Shown here: piece by piece, positions 1 through 11,509 of the stretch
How positions within the stretch are numbered: the first letter of the stretch is position 1
Layout of the letters: every line of letters starts with the position of its first letter
Source of the DNA: Rhipicephalus microplus
Taxonomy: Eukaryota; Arthropoda; Arachnida; Ixodida; Ixodidae
Assembly (NCBI RefSeq): GCF_043290135.1
Contig: NC_134710.1
Location: 320,794,017 to 320,858,016, forward strand
Direction: 5' to 3'
DNA length: 64,000 nt
Notes under the pieces: model-generated
The model's input: the letters and a program-made list of their open reading frames with translations, nothing else
What the model was told of the DNA's origin: nothing
Databases searched by the model: none
Translations under genes and position numbers: made by a program

Positions 1-292
1 GTGAAACTGCCAGTTTTTCATCTGTCAGTGCCATATTATGCAACAAAGTTAAAAAAAATTGCTTCGTAGACATGTGCTTTACGGGCATACACTTGTGCTT
101 AATTGAACTGAAACTTCATTCAGTGGTATGGCAAATATACAAATAAAAAACTGCCACTCACGCATGATTGCCAAAGATTTGGCCGTCCGTAATTTGGCAC
201 GACAAAAAAGTCACGAAAAAAAAAGATTATTACCGCGTGCACACACGCACGCATGCATGAGCGCATTCTGGATGATATAAAATTAATAACAA

Positions 293-518
293 TATGTAGG
301 ATTTTACATCCCAAAATCACGATTTTATTATGAGATAGGCCATAGTGGAGGGCTCTGCAAATTTTGACCACCTGGTGTTCTTTAAGGTGCACCGACATTG
401 CACAGAACATGAGCCTCTACCATTTCGCCGGCATCGAAATGCGACCAATGCTGCGGGGATTGAGCCCGCAACCTTTGGGGTCAGCAGCCGAGCACCGTAG
501 CCACTGATTCACTGAGAC
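293..518 (-). repeat. Ruka-like tRNA-derived SINE, diverged copy
   Basis: The copy lies with its tRNA-like head at the high-coordinate end. It shares the order of the intact copies elsewhere in the window: a block like ccaaaatcacgattttatta, then gtggagggctc, then a gaccacctggtgttcttta block, then the head block with ggattgagcccgcaacct (degenerate B box) and cagcagccgagcacc. Its middle block (gacattgcacagaacatgag) differs from most copies but matches the fragment at 4755-4893, so the two may form a subfamily. No target-site duplication was found. Confidence 0.75.
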
Positions 519-937
519 GGACTGCATGACATGAAATCCTTGACGAAAATGTGGCGAGAGCCTAATTTTCAAAAAAGGTAATACGAGCAAGCGAAATGAC
601 TATTATGATTCCGTAAAATATAAACTCCACAAATGCTTGATCTTTCTTAGACTGTACCTTAGCTGCATACAAAAAAAAAGAAATGAGGCATGAAACTGAA
701 GAGTAAACATAACGAGTGCACTAGCAGACAGAGAACCTTTAGTGGGCCAAGCATCGGACAAAGGCACTTTCTAAATGCATAGGGAGAGTCTTTCTTTTTT
801 TCCCTAGAGAATTCAACATATTTCGATATTTCACATTTTTTCAAAAATAGAATAAAATGGTATTTCATCAGATATTTGAAGGCAAATTTTCTTAACGCAA
901 AGTATGAATGCACTCGCATAGTAAACACACCGTTAAC

Positions 938-1128
938 CTCAGTAGTCAAAATCTGGTTACTTTTTTCTTCCTGTGTAATAATAAATGCACCACCCACTTT
1001 CAACCAATGTTTATAGAAACCTAACTCTCCGCTTTCGCCATACTCTGAAAGCGGTGCATAATCGACTTCCGGTTCAGCTGATGCTCCTGCAACAAGGTCC
1101 ACATAGCAGACGACGAAGCGTGGAAATA
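938..1128 (-). other. Possible host exon, unidentified
   Basis: This is the only stretch where I see exon-like organisation outside mobile DNA. A minus-strand frame is open from 1162 to 659. Within it, a segment bounded by an acceptor-like ttcag (ending at 1129) and a donor-like gag/gttaac (exon end at 938) would encode about 63 residues. These include the acidic stretch EVDYAPLSEYGESGELG and the run FYKHWLKVGGAFIITQEE. The composition looks protein-like (mixed charge, no simple repeats), whereas the frame beyond the donor turns lysine-, phenylalanine- and leucine-rich like noncoding DNA. I do not recognise the family. It could be chance: the splice signals are short and the acceptor lacks a long pyrimidine tract. 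Confidence 0.2.
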
Positions 1129-1580
1129 CTGAATTGCTTGAAAACGCAAGGACAAGGATCACTAGTTTATCTCTTTAGGTAATTGTGAAGGCTTACTCCA
1201 TCAGCAAGAATGTTTGAGTGTGCACTAGATGGTGTTTCATGTTGTGCGAACTATAGCAATCACCCACGTGCTCGACGGACGCTGCGGTTTTCGTCAAGTG
1301 TAGCACGACAGGCATTAGTGTTGGTTATTGTCCAAGTCCACTTTTCAATGACAAAGGGATTCACTTTGACAATTTTTTTCAGCTACAAGTTCTGGTAGGT
1401 GCTATGAAAATACTTAACGATAAAAAATTATCAGAGCTATGAGAGTTGTGCAGTAGGTGCTGCTCACATCGTTCACATTACCCATTAAAGTACGTGTTAA
1501 AGTCAACTGTGCGGCACAACACATCCGCAAAAAGCAACCCTCACAAGTGCACGACTAAGTTATGCATGAGTCATGACACA

Positions 1581-2361
1581 ATTCAACAGCGATCAAACAA
1601 AGTCGAGGCAAGATTTTTTTGCTGGCTCATCTGTGCAAGTTAAGAGCTTGAAAAAAGTAAGGAGCTTGTACGCTGGCTTAACACTTCACTGTAGCTTGTA
1701 GTCTAGTGGCTATGCTCTGCTGCTAATTCACGAGTCATTGGATTAAACTCCAGCCGCAATTTCGATGGAGCCGAAATTACTTGAAGCCCGCGTTCTTAGA
1801 TTTAAGTGCACCTAACCCTTTACTGCCGAGTGTTTTGAATTCATAACACACCGAAAAACTTAAGGGAGCAAGTCACAAAATGTGTGCCGCCTTTATTAGC
1901 AGCTGTCACGTACTCACGGGGAAAGCAGAGCATGAAAAATCTAGCGACATCATGTCTAAGGTATTTTATGAATTCAACAGCGATCAAACAAAGTCGAGGC
2001 AAGATTTTTTTGCTGGCTCATCTGTGCAAGTTAAGAGCTTGAAAAAAGTAAGGAGCTTGTACGCTGGCTTAACACTTCACTGTAGCTTGTAGTCTAGTGG
2101 CTATGCTCTGCTGCTAATTCACGAGTCATTGGATTAAACTCCAGCCGCAATTTCGATGGAGCCGAAATTACTTGAAGCCCGCGTTCTTAGATTTAAGTGC
2201 ACCTAACCCTTTACTGCCGAGTGTTTTGAATTCACAACACACCGAAAAACTTAAGGGAGCAAGTCACAAAATGTGTGCCGCCTTTATTAGCAGCTGTCAC
2301 GTACTCACGGGGAAAGCAGAGCATGAAAAATCTAGCGACATCATGTCTAAGGTATTTTATG
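1581..2361. repeat. 391-bp tandem direct duplication, two copies
   Basis: Copy 1 is 1581-1971 and copy 2 is 1972-2361 (offset 391). Reading both through, I find one difference, T at 1844 against C at 2235. The near identity implies a very recent duplication, or an assembly artefact. Each copy contains a diverged plus-strand SINE head (about 1697-1815 and 2088-2206), recognisable by gtctagtggctatgctctgc and the ttcgatggagccgaaatta block. The short frames inside (for example 1880-2092 and 2172-2447) are repeated translations of the same noncoding sequence. Confidence 0.9.
1697..1815 (+). repeat. Ruka-like SINE 5' half (copy in first tandem unit)
   Basis: Head block gtctagtggctatgctctgc, a degenerate B box (attggattaaactcca), the ttcgatggagccgaaatta block and gatttaagtgcacctaa correspond in order to the 5' half of the intact SINE at 51109-51352. 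The 3' half is missing. The same fragment recurs at 2088-2206 because it was duplicated with the 391-bp unit. Confidence 0.65.
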
Positions 2362-2704
2362 CTAGAACCAATTGTTTTGTAGCTGATGGCGGAGAGCGCA
2401 AAGCATGTGCAACCGCTCTCACAATCTTTCTCGCCTGGGTAACGTAAGTTCTATCTTCAATATTTTTCTTTATTTGGTGTGTAAGCACAAAAGAGGTGGT
2501 ACACGACATTATATGTAGTTTTGAAGTCCATTTTTTGATGCAAGGTGCTCGCTTCTGTGGAATATGAAGAATTCGCCAATACATAAGAGCATGCATTAAT
2601 GTCACATTTTAGATCATTTAACTGTGGAATCATTTCAAGGTTGCTATTTAAAGTTGGAAAACAAAAACAACTTCAATTTTGTTTGGCAGTTTCATATATT
2701 ACAG

Positions 2705-2806
2705 GCATTAAAGGGTTCAAAAAAACCTAGGTGGTCGAATTTCCCAATTCCTCCACTACGGCCTCTTTGATAGTCATATCATGGTTTTGGGACGTTAAGC
2801 CTCAGC
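2705..2806 (+). repeat. Ruka-like SINE 3' fragment
   Basis: The fragment has cattaaaggg, then aggtggtcgaatttccca, ctccactacggcctctttga, and catggttttgggacgttaag. These match the 3' half of the intact SINE. The tRNA-like head is absent, so the copy is 5' truncated. Confidence 0.65.
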
Positions 2807-2809
2807 AAT

Positions 2810-4085
2810 TATTCACAGCAGCAGCATCCTCATTAATATAGTAGCGCCCTTGCATATACTTTTTTGCAGCCTGGGCATCATGAGCGTAGCAAGGGGGGGC
2901 TTGAAACCCCACCCAAAATACATACATATATATGGTTGAACCTCCTCCCCCCCTCCTCCCGCGAAAAAATTTCTGGCTATGTAGGCACACATTCAGAGGA
3001 TTAACATGCGTGAGCCATCCTGCTGGGTGCGAAAGTGCGGTGGTATTTAGTGTAGGATTTAAATGTTTTTGCAATGTACCCATGTGCACTAACACTCACT
3101 CATCATCACACTCACTCACTCACAACACTCACTCACTCATCAGCGACGATGATGCATTTTTTTTAATGGCTAGAGTCAGGTCTTCAGTCTTTGTTGCGTA
3201 AAAAGCCACAAAACCATTATTTTCATCAAATCTGGCAATGTTGCGCCAACCCGCAGATGACAAACAAACCCATTCAATATCACTCAAACTGAGCACCACT
3301 TGCCGATGTGGAGTCTCAGTTATCCACACAGTTTTCAGGCTCGCAGGGTGATTTACATGTTCAAGCATTTTTCTGTCTTCCGTTTATAACATAACATTCT
3401 TTTACAGTTTCAAAAGATACGATAACAGGTTAAGAAAAACTTTAGGCACAGCTCCCTGTACATGCCTCCCCTTCATTACTGCAAGCGATTGCAACTTTTT
3501 TACCTATCGACAACATGGCTGTACGTTTTCAAAATGGCATATCACGACTTGCGATTTGTCTGACAGCCTTTTGTCAATATGGGGTATAGCGCAATTTCAC
3601 GCTGCACAGAAAGCCAGATCACGTGGAGCCCAGCTAGCAGAAGTGTCTCAGAGAATCATTAGTCTTATGACCGCTTGTGTATTCAGGTGCACAAGTTGGC
3701 ATTGCAGATCCACAAACATCCCCGCTACATAAAATGCAACAGCATGCAAAATCTCTTCAGTCTGCGTACTATAACACCCGGACACAGTGCAACCACAGCC
3801 AAACACACACACAATCCGGCACACGATGCTGAACAGGCAGAAGCCTGTTGCGACTGCAGCGCTACATCCAGCCATCGCTTGCGGCAGCGCCGCGCAACAC
3901 TGCCAAGCTTTGAACCACTGCACTACTACGAACAGCTGCGCAAGACCTTCTCACCATATTGTCTTTCTTTTTATATTGTCAAACTACCTCAGGTCCCTCC
4001 CCCCTCTACCTGCTGCCCCACATTTTATTTTTGTTACCCTTTCTATCTACGCGTGGCTCGCCCTTTCTTTATGCAGTTCTTGAAG
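2810..4085. other. No identified gene; simple repeats only
   Basis: I see an (ACTC)n tract at about 3093-3142 and a C-rich run at 2941-2960. The plus-strand frame at 3675-4142 (155 codons) has no recognisable domain, and its end runs into the Tigger-type terminus at 4088, so I do not call it a gene. Confidence 0.5.
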
Positions 4086-4087
4086 TA

Positions 4088-4180
4088 CTGTATTTACTCT
4101 CTTAATAGGCGCACCCCCAGTTCAGTCAATTTCCATGCATAATAGGCGCACCCCGAATTTAGCTGTGGTTGTGTACGGTA
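4088..4180 (+). mobile_element. Tigger-type terminal inverted repeat fragment
   Basis: ctgtatttactctcttaata followed by ggcgcaccccc, preceded by TA, matches the left terminus of the Tigger derivatives at 25253, 47652 and 61467. A second cataataggcgcacccc lies at about 4136. I found no matching right terminus nearby, so this is a truncated end, and the element's true right limit is unknown. Confidence 0.5.
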
Positions 4181-4754
4181 TCTGAACAGTTGCAATCGGA
4201 CGCCTTCTTATATTCACTTGAGCGATGAGAAATAAAAGAAAAATCACCGCTATATCCACAAAGTGAATAATGTTAGAGGCGCTTGCTCGCAGGTGCACCA
4301 GGCGTTTCTCGGCAAGACCATTTCTGTAGGAAGGTTTCTAACAAGGCGGCACATAATGTGCACAGTACATCAAAGGCAGCATTGTCGGGCACGTTCCGCA
4401 GCCAGCAATGCAGTGTTGGCCATGTCGATCAGCACGTTAACTACCTGTTCTTTTATGCCATACTGGCCGCTACCGCGAGTCAAATGGCTAGCGCTCATAA
4501 ATGGCAACTAAAAACCTATCAAGCATTTTTCAATGTGGTTGAGAGCAGGCAGGTGAGGTTGCTTGGGGGGATATTAGTGCCCGTGCATTACACTCATCCT
4601 AGGAACTTGTCACGTGCTGCCATGATGACTATGAAGCGACGAGAACAAAGTGGACAAAGTTGCGAGGAGGCGAGCGCGCGAGCCAATGAAAACAGATGCA
4701 TTGTAGAAGCTTTTATGTACGTCGCTCGGATGTAGCAGTGTGCACCAACCATCT

Positions 4755-4893
4755 GCTTCATGTGCAGCGACATCGCACAATACACAAGCTTCAACCATTT
4801 CCCCTCAATCAAAAAGAGACCCCAGCGGCCAGGATGAAAGCGGTAACCTTCAGATCAGCAGCCGAGCACCCTAGCCACTGATCCACAGAGGTG
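4755..4893 (-). repeat. Ruka-like SINE, truncated head fragment
   Basis: Blocks cgacatcgcacaatacacaa, aaccatttccc and cagcagccgagcacccta parallel the copy at 293-518 in the same order, including the variant middle block. The 3' half is missing. Confidence 0.6.
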
Positions 4894-5159
4894 AAGGGCG
4901 GTGTTTTGTAGTTGCCTTATCAAGAATTAAACAATGCAGTGACCGAATTGAATTTACTTATTATTTGGTGCTACCAAAGTGTTGCCTACAACATTTTACT
5001 CATGAAAGGCAATGATGCTATTTCCTCAGCCTCTCCTCTCAATTTCTGTAGAAGCCCAACTGATGCGGTGGTCAGAGGTGTGCTCCTTTCAAGTCCCAGG
5101 TTTCAAATCTGTCTCGAAGACATCAATATAAAAGGACATCTGAAATTTTGGATGCTGAA

Positions 5160-5222
5160 AAATTCGGCAGATCCCACATACCTGGGAATCAATGTTATGC
5201 GAAGCATGCGGAGGGAAAGTGA
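5160..5222 (+). repeat. Interspersed repeat motif, copy 1
   Basis: ggcagatcccacatacctgg followed by gaatcaatgttatgcgaagc is shared with 11411-11460. A tRNA-like B-box look-alike (caggtttcaaatctg) lies about 60 bp upstream, so this may be part of a larger SINE-like unit. The family is not identified. Confidence 0.5.
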
Positions 5223-5629
5223 CCGTGTTGCAATTTTTCTTAATTGAGCAACACGTCATGAAATGACACTGAATACATGTACAAATGTTGCACACACAGA
5301 CATATGTTGAAGAGTTGCAGATGTTTATATAACCAGTTCTTTGCACTTGTGCAACGATGTCCACTTGAACATGCGTGTTAACAACACCAAAAGCTGACAT
5401 GAAGCGCTGATGCTCGCAAAATGCTGGCCCTAAACACTGGTACATAAATCAACTTCAGCGCATGGCACGTAACCACAATGGATGTTAACCCGACGTGATG
5501 GCTGTATCAAATGAGTACATATGTAATGTTTATAAAATTGGGTAGGCAGCACTGCAACCACTATTAACGTTTCGCAAAGATTACCATCTATTTGAAAATT
5601 AATTCCGAGACCTGGCATAGCTCTGTGAT

Positions 5630-6330
5630 AGATAGCTTGGGTGTTATTCCTGCTGGAACCCTGAAATTTATTAATTACATTCGTCGGGGGTTAACGCTGC
5701 CTATGTCAGGTTTTTCCTAACACCGAGATTTATTCTACGCCTTCGTTGGGTCCGCGCTACTTATGTCGGGTATTGCTGAACGCTCACGCATTAAAATTGC
5801 CAATGTGTGCTCTCGTTGTTCCTGGGTAGATTCTAAGCGTCAATCACCTCAGGCGTATACCGGCATACCAGCGGCACATACCAACCCCTGCGTATGTGCC
5901 ACTGTCTAGCGGGAAGTGTTTGATGACGTACACGATGGGATTGTGACATTCATGTCTTGACTCGCGCATCTTATTCGTCAAACCATCTTATCCTCCCGTG
6001 CTAATTTTGGTTCACGCCAAGTTAAAGGGGTCACCACGAGAGCACCCAAAGTAAGCCGCTAGACAGATAGAGATAGATAGATAGATAAAGATAGATGGAT
6101 AGATACGCTCAAAGTTGCGGATCTTTACTAAGAAATGCTTCGCATTTCAAACCAATTTTTCGCACTTCCTGCCCGAATTTCCGGTCCGGAACAACATTGA
6201 GCTCTCACTTCTGCCATATATATATCAACTCCATCATGAGACGGGCATTTTCCCGAGTCGATACATTGATGACCATGGCAGAGCCTATAAGGCACATTTG
6301 CCGCAATACGAAAGTATGACGAGGCGAAGC
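5630..6330. repeat. Unclassified repeat ending in (GATA)n and a shared terminal motif
   Basis: Two internal near-repeats (gcctatgtcaggtttttcct and cttatgtcgggtattgctga) are followed by a (GATA)n tract at 6061-6105. Next comes gatacgctcaaagttgcgga and an aagaaatgcttcgcatttca block. That last block recurs at about 11866-11920 and 12560-12615, so it is the end or junction of a dispersed family. No coding capacity is seen. Confidence 0.5.
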
Positions 6331-7283
6331 ATATTAAACAGCTGAAGGGCCCACTGCCTATCGAATGTTGATTGTATTTGTCTTTGGGAAGTAATAGTAA
6401 CATACTGGTGAAAATTGAATAACAAACACTATTAGAAAAACATTTGAAATTTCAAATATTCACACACCCCTCTGTCCCCGAAGAGAGTTTTCGAATCTGG
6501 GTACGACAGCCAATAAAAATGATGCTGGACAATGGTGCAAGTTCTAGCCCTACATATTTTTCTACCAGCCATTTTTGCACATTCATAGTTTTGTCTGTTT
6601 TTAGCCTGTCTTGCATTCTTCAATCCATGATGGGCCAAAATGCGAGCCACACGGCCACTTCCAAAACAACAGAAACCCTTAACCAGTGCGTTTTTAAAAC
6701 TTTTTTTGTCAGGATGTTTGAACATCCCGAGAACGTGCTCAACTAGTACGGATGGAGTCCAAGAAAGTCCCATTTTTCGGCCTCGGCACAGTTTCTGAAA
6801 ATCCACAAATGGTTCACCAGGGCATTTCTGGCACTATGTCAGGATTTATAGGGGACTGAAACATAATACTCAATCGGTCCACCAGGACATTTTGCGTACC
6901 AACTGTGCTAGCCACTAGGACATTTCTGGGACAGTTTGCGTACTGAGTGGGCTACACATCAGGTCATTTATGGAACATTTTGCATACAGACTAAGCTGCC
7001 CACCAGGATTGGTTGCATGCTGAATTGCTGTATTTTAGATTTTACTTTCATGCGACAATAATGTTAAAGCACGGTTGTGTACTAATAGTATAGAAACGAG
7101 TCAGTGCTGATGCAGACAATGCACATGCAGGGTATGTGACTGTGCCACCCGCAGAAGCAGACACAAAAACAACCGGTTTCTGGAAACACTTTATTGTTCT
7201 GCATTGGCCAGCAAAGCCAGCAATAAAATCTTTCAAATGATGAGGGGAGCGAGGCACTCGGTAGTCTTCATTCGTTAGAATAA

Positions 7284-7412
7284 TCATTGATGATTGATAT
7301 GTGGGGTTTAACGTCCCGAAACCACCATATGATTATGAGAGACGCCGTAGTGGAGGGCTCCGGAAATTTCGACCACCTGGGGTTCTTTAACGTGCGCCCA
7401 AATCTCATCAGA
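7284..7412 (-). repeat. Ruka-like SINE 3' half
   Basis: The 3' tail ttgatgattgatatgtgggg and the blocks cgaaaccaccatatgattat and gtagtggagggctccgg are well preserved. Similarity stops after gcccaaatctca, so the tRNA-like head is lost. Confidence 0.8.
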
Positions 7413-7414
7413 AC

Positions 7415-9236
7415 AATCAGAGTACTTCAAGTGATCCTAAAAGAAAGTCAAAATGCTTTGGTCAGGACAATAGAGATATTATATACATTTCGCAAGCACA
7501 ACATGGAGCCACTCTTATGATCAGTGCAGACAGTGTTTGAGAAAGTCGGGAAACAAACTCTTCATGCAGTATATGTGCCTTACACGGCGCAATATGTGCA
7601 GCTGAAATAGCCTGTGTGGCTCCCGATATACAGGACAAAGGTTTTGGCAGATGCATCACAAACTTTGCTGTGCAGCTACGCAGGAACTCACACACCATTT
7701 ACCAAAAGCTCCCAGCAAGCAGTCAGCTACAAAATTGCATTTGCGTTTTGTAGTTCGGCTCTGCCACGGAAAAAAAAACTCACAACAAAAGGTTCTCTGT
7801 TTTTCGAATTCCGGAGGCGATCAAAGATTTCTCTCGAACTCTTGGCTAGTCACAAACCGTCAATATTCAAACATGGGCTGAGCTTGTTAGGTAAGCGTGT
7901 ACATTCCAGCAGTTTGCCACAGTCCGGCCAGCTCTCTGATTTTTTAAGGGCCCTACTTGAAGTTTACAAAAGTATCTTAGGAGATGACGGCAGTGACATA
8001 AAACAAGAATGGCTTCTAAAAATTGGCGACGTGACCATGGCGTGCAAGCCCCACGATTCTACCGCTCACGCTTTTAATCTTTGTCGAAAATTAGGCACAC
8101 TGACTTCGCCGTCGCGAGACACAATGTCGGAACTTAGACGATCATAATCTGCACATCACTGCTGAGTCGGCGCTGATTATGGTGCAACGAAAACACTGGC
8201 GGCGGCAAGTTTACATCGTCACCGGGCAAGCCACCGCTGATCAGACCACTTATTAGATCTGGAACATGCTGATACACCATGTGTGCATTATCATTAACAA
8301 GGCCGGCAGAATCCCCACTAAGCTCAGGACCATGTGTCATCCTTTCATTGTGCCGAGCCTCTTGACCTTGAAGTAAGGCACAACCAGTAGAATTGGGGTC
8401 GGGCAGAGAACATTACACTTCTGTGGACTCAGTCAGACTTCGAGCACTACATGCTGGCTCGGCGAGATCGTTGTTTATGCTCACAAGAAGAAAACGCGCA
8501 TCGACGCAGAATTTTCTCTCGAGGCAAAAGTCACCGATTGCTTTCTGCCCTCACGAATACACGAAACGACAACTGTAATGGTTTAAAAAAGAACTGCATG
8601 AAACTCACCAATGTTTATGCCTGGATGCGCCTTTATAGTGCAGCCTCTCTGCATGCTGCCACTGATGTGCAGAAAGGAAGTGGAAGACACCACAAATAGT
8701 GTGAAGATTGCTACAGCCACTAGAGGGCCACTTGATTTCGTTTTTTTCGAACCCCGTGAGTCGCAGTGTTTCCAGTGGTCAGAAATTTGAAAAATTTGAA
8801 TATCTGTTGATGAATTTTAACTTTGCAAAGGTTATTGTTTCCCTAACTAGTGAATTTTAAAGAACGGCAATAAGCACTGCATACCAAGGTCCTATATTTT
8901 CATTCGGAATAAGGCAAAACATGTGGGACTGGCGATTATACTTTGATATCGCTAGAGGTATTTTTTATAATAAATGTACAGTCAAATAGTGCTCATTGCA
9001 CAAATTCTGTAATTTGTATTGAGAAAAGCTAAGTTGGTTGCTGTCCTAAACACATCTGCTTGAGAACAATTTGGGGATAAGCTTGCAAACAGTGTTCTGC
9101 GGACATTTCCAGGATGCTGCCAAGTGGATGGGAATGTTTGACTTCTGTGGACGAGCAGATGATGTCAACTGTTGTCCGAGTTTTTCAAGTTCTAGGCAGG
9201 AGATTACGCAGTTGGGCACAAAAATCTTGCTGCTGG
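7415..9236. other. No identified gene
   Basis: The longest frame (7614-8147, plus, 177 codons) has mixed composition and no motif I recognise. I see no repeat structure, splice pattern or domain that would support a gene here. Confidence 0.4.
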
Positions 9237-9329
9237 TACAGTAAAAGCTCGTTAACTCAGATCTCACAGGACCAGAGAAAACCTCTGAGTTAATTGAATT
9301 CCGGATTATCGAATGAACCATCAAAAGGA

Positions 9330-9690
9330 ATATTTACTAGGTACAGACAAAGCTTTATTTCATGAAAAAATGTGTCAACTTTGTCTGCCTCATCCTCGAA
9401 ATTAGTGCTACAACAATCTTCAACCCCATGTGGTGGTGATGTGCACGCTCGCTGTCGCGAGAACTAATGCAGAACTCCGCAAGGACAGTGAGAGCTTCGG
9501 CGGCCTCCTGCACAGTGCGATGTCGCGTTGACTAATCTTGAATATCATCATCGGAACAGTGATTCTGATCCTCTTCAAGCACTTTCGATAACATGCCATC
9601 ATTAGTCGGTAAACCAGCAACGGCCACACAATCATCAAGGTGCACAAACACAGCCTGAGAACGTAACGACGGTTTCTATGCCAATGCGCC
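9330..9690 (-). pseudogene. Tigger transposase C-terminal remnant
   Basis: Minus-strand translation gives an acidic stretch with DDCVAVAGLPTNDGMLS and EEDQNHCSDDDIQD, a stop, then TVQEAAEALTVLAEFCISS. In intact Tigger transposases the acidic linker and the EAxxAL helix form the dispensable C-terminal tail after the DDE domain. Here a stop codon and at least one frameshift separate the pieces, and the catalytic domain upstream is not readable. The gene is dead. Confidence 0.55.
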
Positions 9691-9792
9691 AACTCGCCCA
9701 ACAGTCAACTTTTTTTATGTACCCGAGCTGCACAAACCATGCACAAAGTCATCGCGCAAAGAAATCAGCAGTGTAGGCATTGCAGACAACTG

Positions 9793-10272
9793 GTGGTGTG
9801 TTCCAATATAATCCAACATAACCGTAGACGACTAAATAGACAGCTAAATAGACGCAGGCCATCTTAAGTCCCATTCCAATTCTCACGTAGCCGGCAAAAT
9901 AGATAGTTCCAAAAAGACCGCATCGTAGACAAATACGATGCAGGCTACTTTGATGTCTAAACGAGATTGCGGCTCAGCGAATCACTCAGATCAGATCTCA
10001 CTGATATAGTCTCTGCACAAAAGCAGACACTTCTCCAGTAGCTCAATGTGAGTAGCGTTTAATTTTTTTTCAGATTTCAATACGAAATAAGCCAGAAAAT
10101 ACAACTGTTACATTTGTTTATTTTGACTTTCTCTTCTCGATGCGAGGTGACGCCTCGTCCCGTAAAAAGCGTCTAGACGTGTTCTAATTCTCGGACAGCA
10201 TAGGCTCGGTGCTGTCTTCTAAGCAGTCTGAGTAGACTGTCTACGTGCTGTCTAAGAATTGGAACACAGCCT
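9793..10272. mobile_element. Probable MITE nested in the Tigger relic
   Basis: The left end has tgtgttccaat (9797-9807) and the right end has its complement attggaacaca (10258-10268), about 470 bp apart. There is no coding capacity. Internal near-repeats gacgactaaatagacag and agctaaatagacgcagg lie close to the left end. Superfamily is uncertain and no target duplication was found. Confidence 0.5.
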
Positions 10273-10953
10273 GGGTTAGCGGCAGCTGCGCAAACTGTCC
10301 CGTGCGGCGCCATGTGTGGAGCACTTCACATGCACTGGATGCACTGGCTGCCCAAGCGCTTTCACCGGGTGGTGACTAGCGCCACCTGGCACCTTCCATC
10401 CTCATTCACTATCATCATGACCATATTCTGCTATTAGTCATTTGGTTTTGGTTTCTCCAAAACTTCAGTTCCGCCGTCGGTTACGGTACTTCATGCATTC
10501 AGTAAATGGAATTGGTTACTGAAACCATGAAGCCCCAATAGCCCTCTCTGGAATCGTCCAAATTAACCAGTGCGCGTCTATATCCCTTCAAATAAAGAAG
10601 CCTTTGACCCCTTTGAAATATACACAGTTTTGCAGGGACCGTGCCGCGTGTCCAAGTTGACCGAATTTCTGAGTTAACGAGATCCGGATAAACGAGCTTT
10701 TGCTGCATACATATAGGAATTTCAGCATTAATAATACCCGTGCACACTTCTGAAAGAAGCAGCACAACAAGTTGCACAATGTCAATTATGAGTAGTATGC
10801 CTTTAGGGGATTGAAGACTGGAAAGCTCCTTGCCTAGAACTTTCCAATTTTCAGTCTACCAAGGAGAAAATGCAAGCCGGAACTGTAGTAGCTGCGCAAC
10901 GATACCACCCTTATTCTAGGTAGACTCCGGTGCTGCAGCTTCATATTTGTGCA

Positions 10954-11200
10954 TGATTGATGATTGATTGATATGTGGGGTTTAACGTCCCAAAACCACT
11001 ATATGATTATGAGAGACGCCGTAGTGGAGGGATCCGGAAATTTTGACCACCTGGGGTTCTTTAACGTGCACTCAAATCTGAGCACACGGGCCTACAACAT
11101 TTCCGCCTCCATCGGAAATGCAGCCGCCGCAGCCGGGATTTGAACCCGCGCCCTGGGGGTCAGCAGCCGAGTACCTTAGCCACTAGACCACCGTGGCAGG
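10954..11200 (-). repeat. Full-length Ruka-like SINE with 16-bp target duplication
   Basis: The copy has an intact order of blocks from the 3' tail (tgattgatgattgattgata) to the tRNA-like head with the B-box region gggatttgaacccgcgccct and cttagccactagaccaccg. It is flanked by perfect copies of gcttcatatttgtgca at 10938-10953 and 11201-11216. This supports insertion by LINE-type target-primed reverse transcription. Confidence 0.95.
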
Positions 11201-11410
11201 GCTTCATATTTGTGCAAACAACCCATCTAAAGACAGTATACACGACTTGCACACAGACTAGACGGATTATGGAGGACATACCCATACGCCGACCAGCAAG
11301 ATTATGAACACAGAATAAGACAAAATATGAAAAAAAAATCACTTTTTTCTTTCCAATTTGGAAAGAGTGTTCCCCTTCATGCATATTTTCCACATTCAGG
11401 CATTTCTTAA

Positions 11411-11460
11411 AGATTGGCAGATCCCACATAGTGGGAATCGATGATATGCGAAGCACGAAT
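11411..11460 (+). repeat. Interspersed repeat motif, copy 2
   Basis: ggcagatcccacatagtggg followed by aatcgatgatatgcgaagca matches 5160-5222. The downstream sequences of the two copies differ. Confidence 0.5.
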
Positions 11461-11509
11461 GACGAAGGTCGATATGTCACTTGAAACACAGCACAATGTT
11501 ACGAGGCGG

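Larger units (their letters stand above)
9239..10705 (-). mobile_element. Tigger (pogo-type) DNA transposon relic
   Basis: The left terminus cagtaaaagctcgttaactc follows TA at 9237-9238. The right terminus, read on the minus strand, is cagcaaaagctcgtttatcc. The inverted ends and the TA on the left fit the Tc1/mariner-pogo superfamily; the right-hand TA has mutated. The transposase coding strand is minus, and only its C-terminal end is readable (see 9330-9690). A smaller element occupies about 9793-10272. Confidence 0.7.

Noticed and set aside
1880..2447. Two similar small plus-strand frames as a duplicated gene
   Set aside because: They repeat because the 391-bp unit is tandemly duplicated; the sequence includes a SINE fragment and no recognisable domain.
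3675..4142. 155-codon plus-strand frame as a gene
   Set aside because: No domain or splice support, and its end reads through the Tigger-type terminus at 4088.
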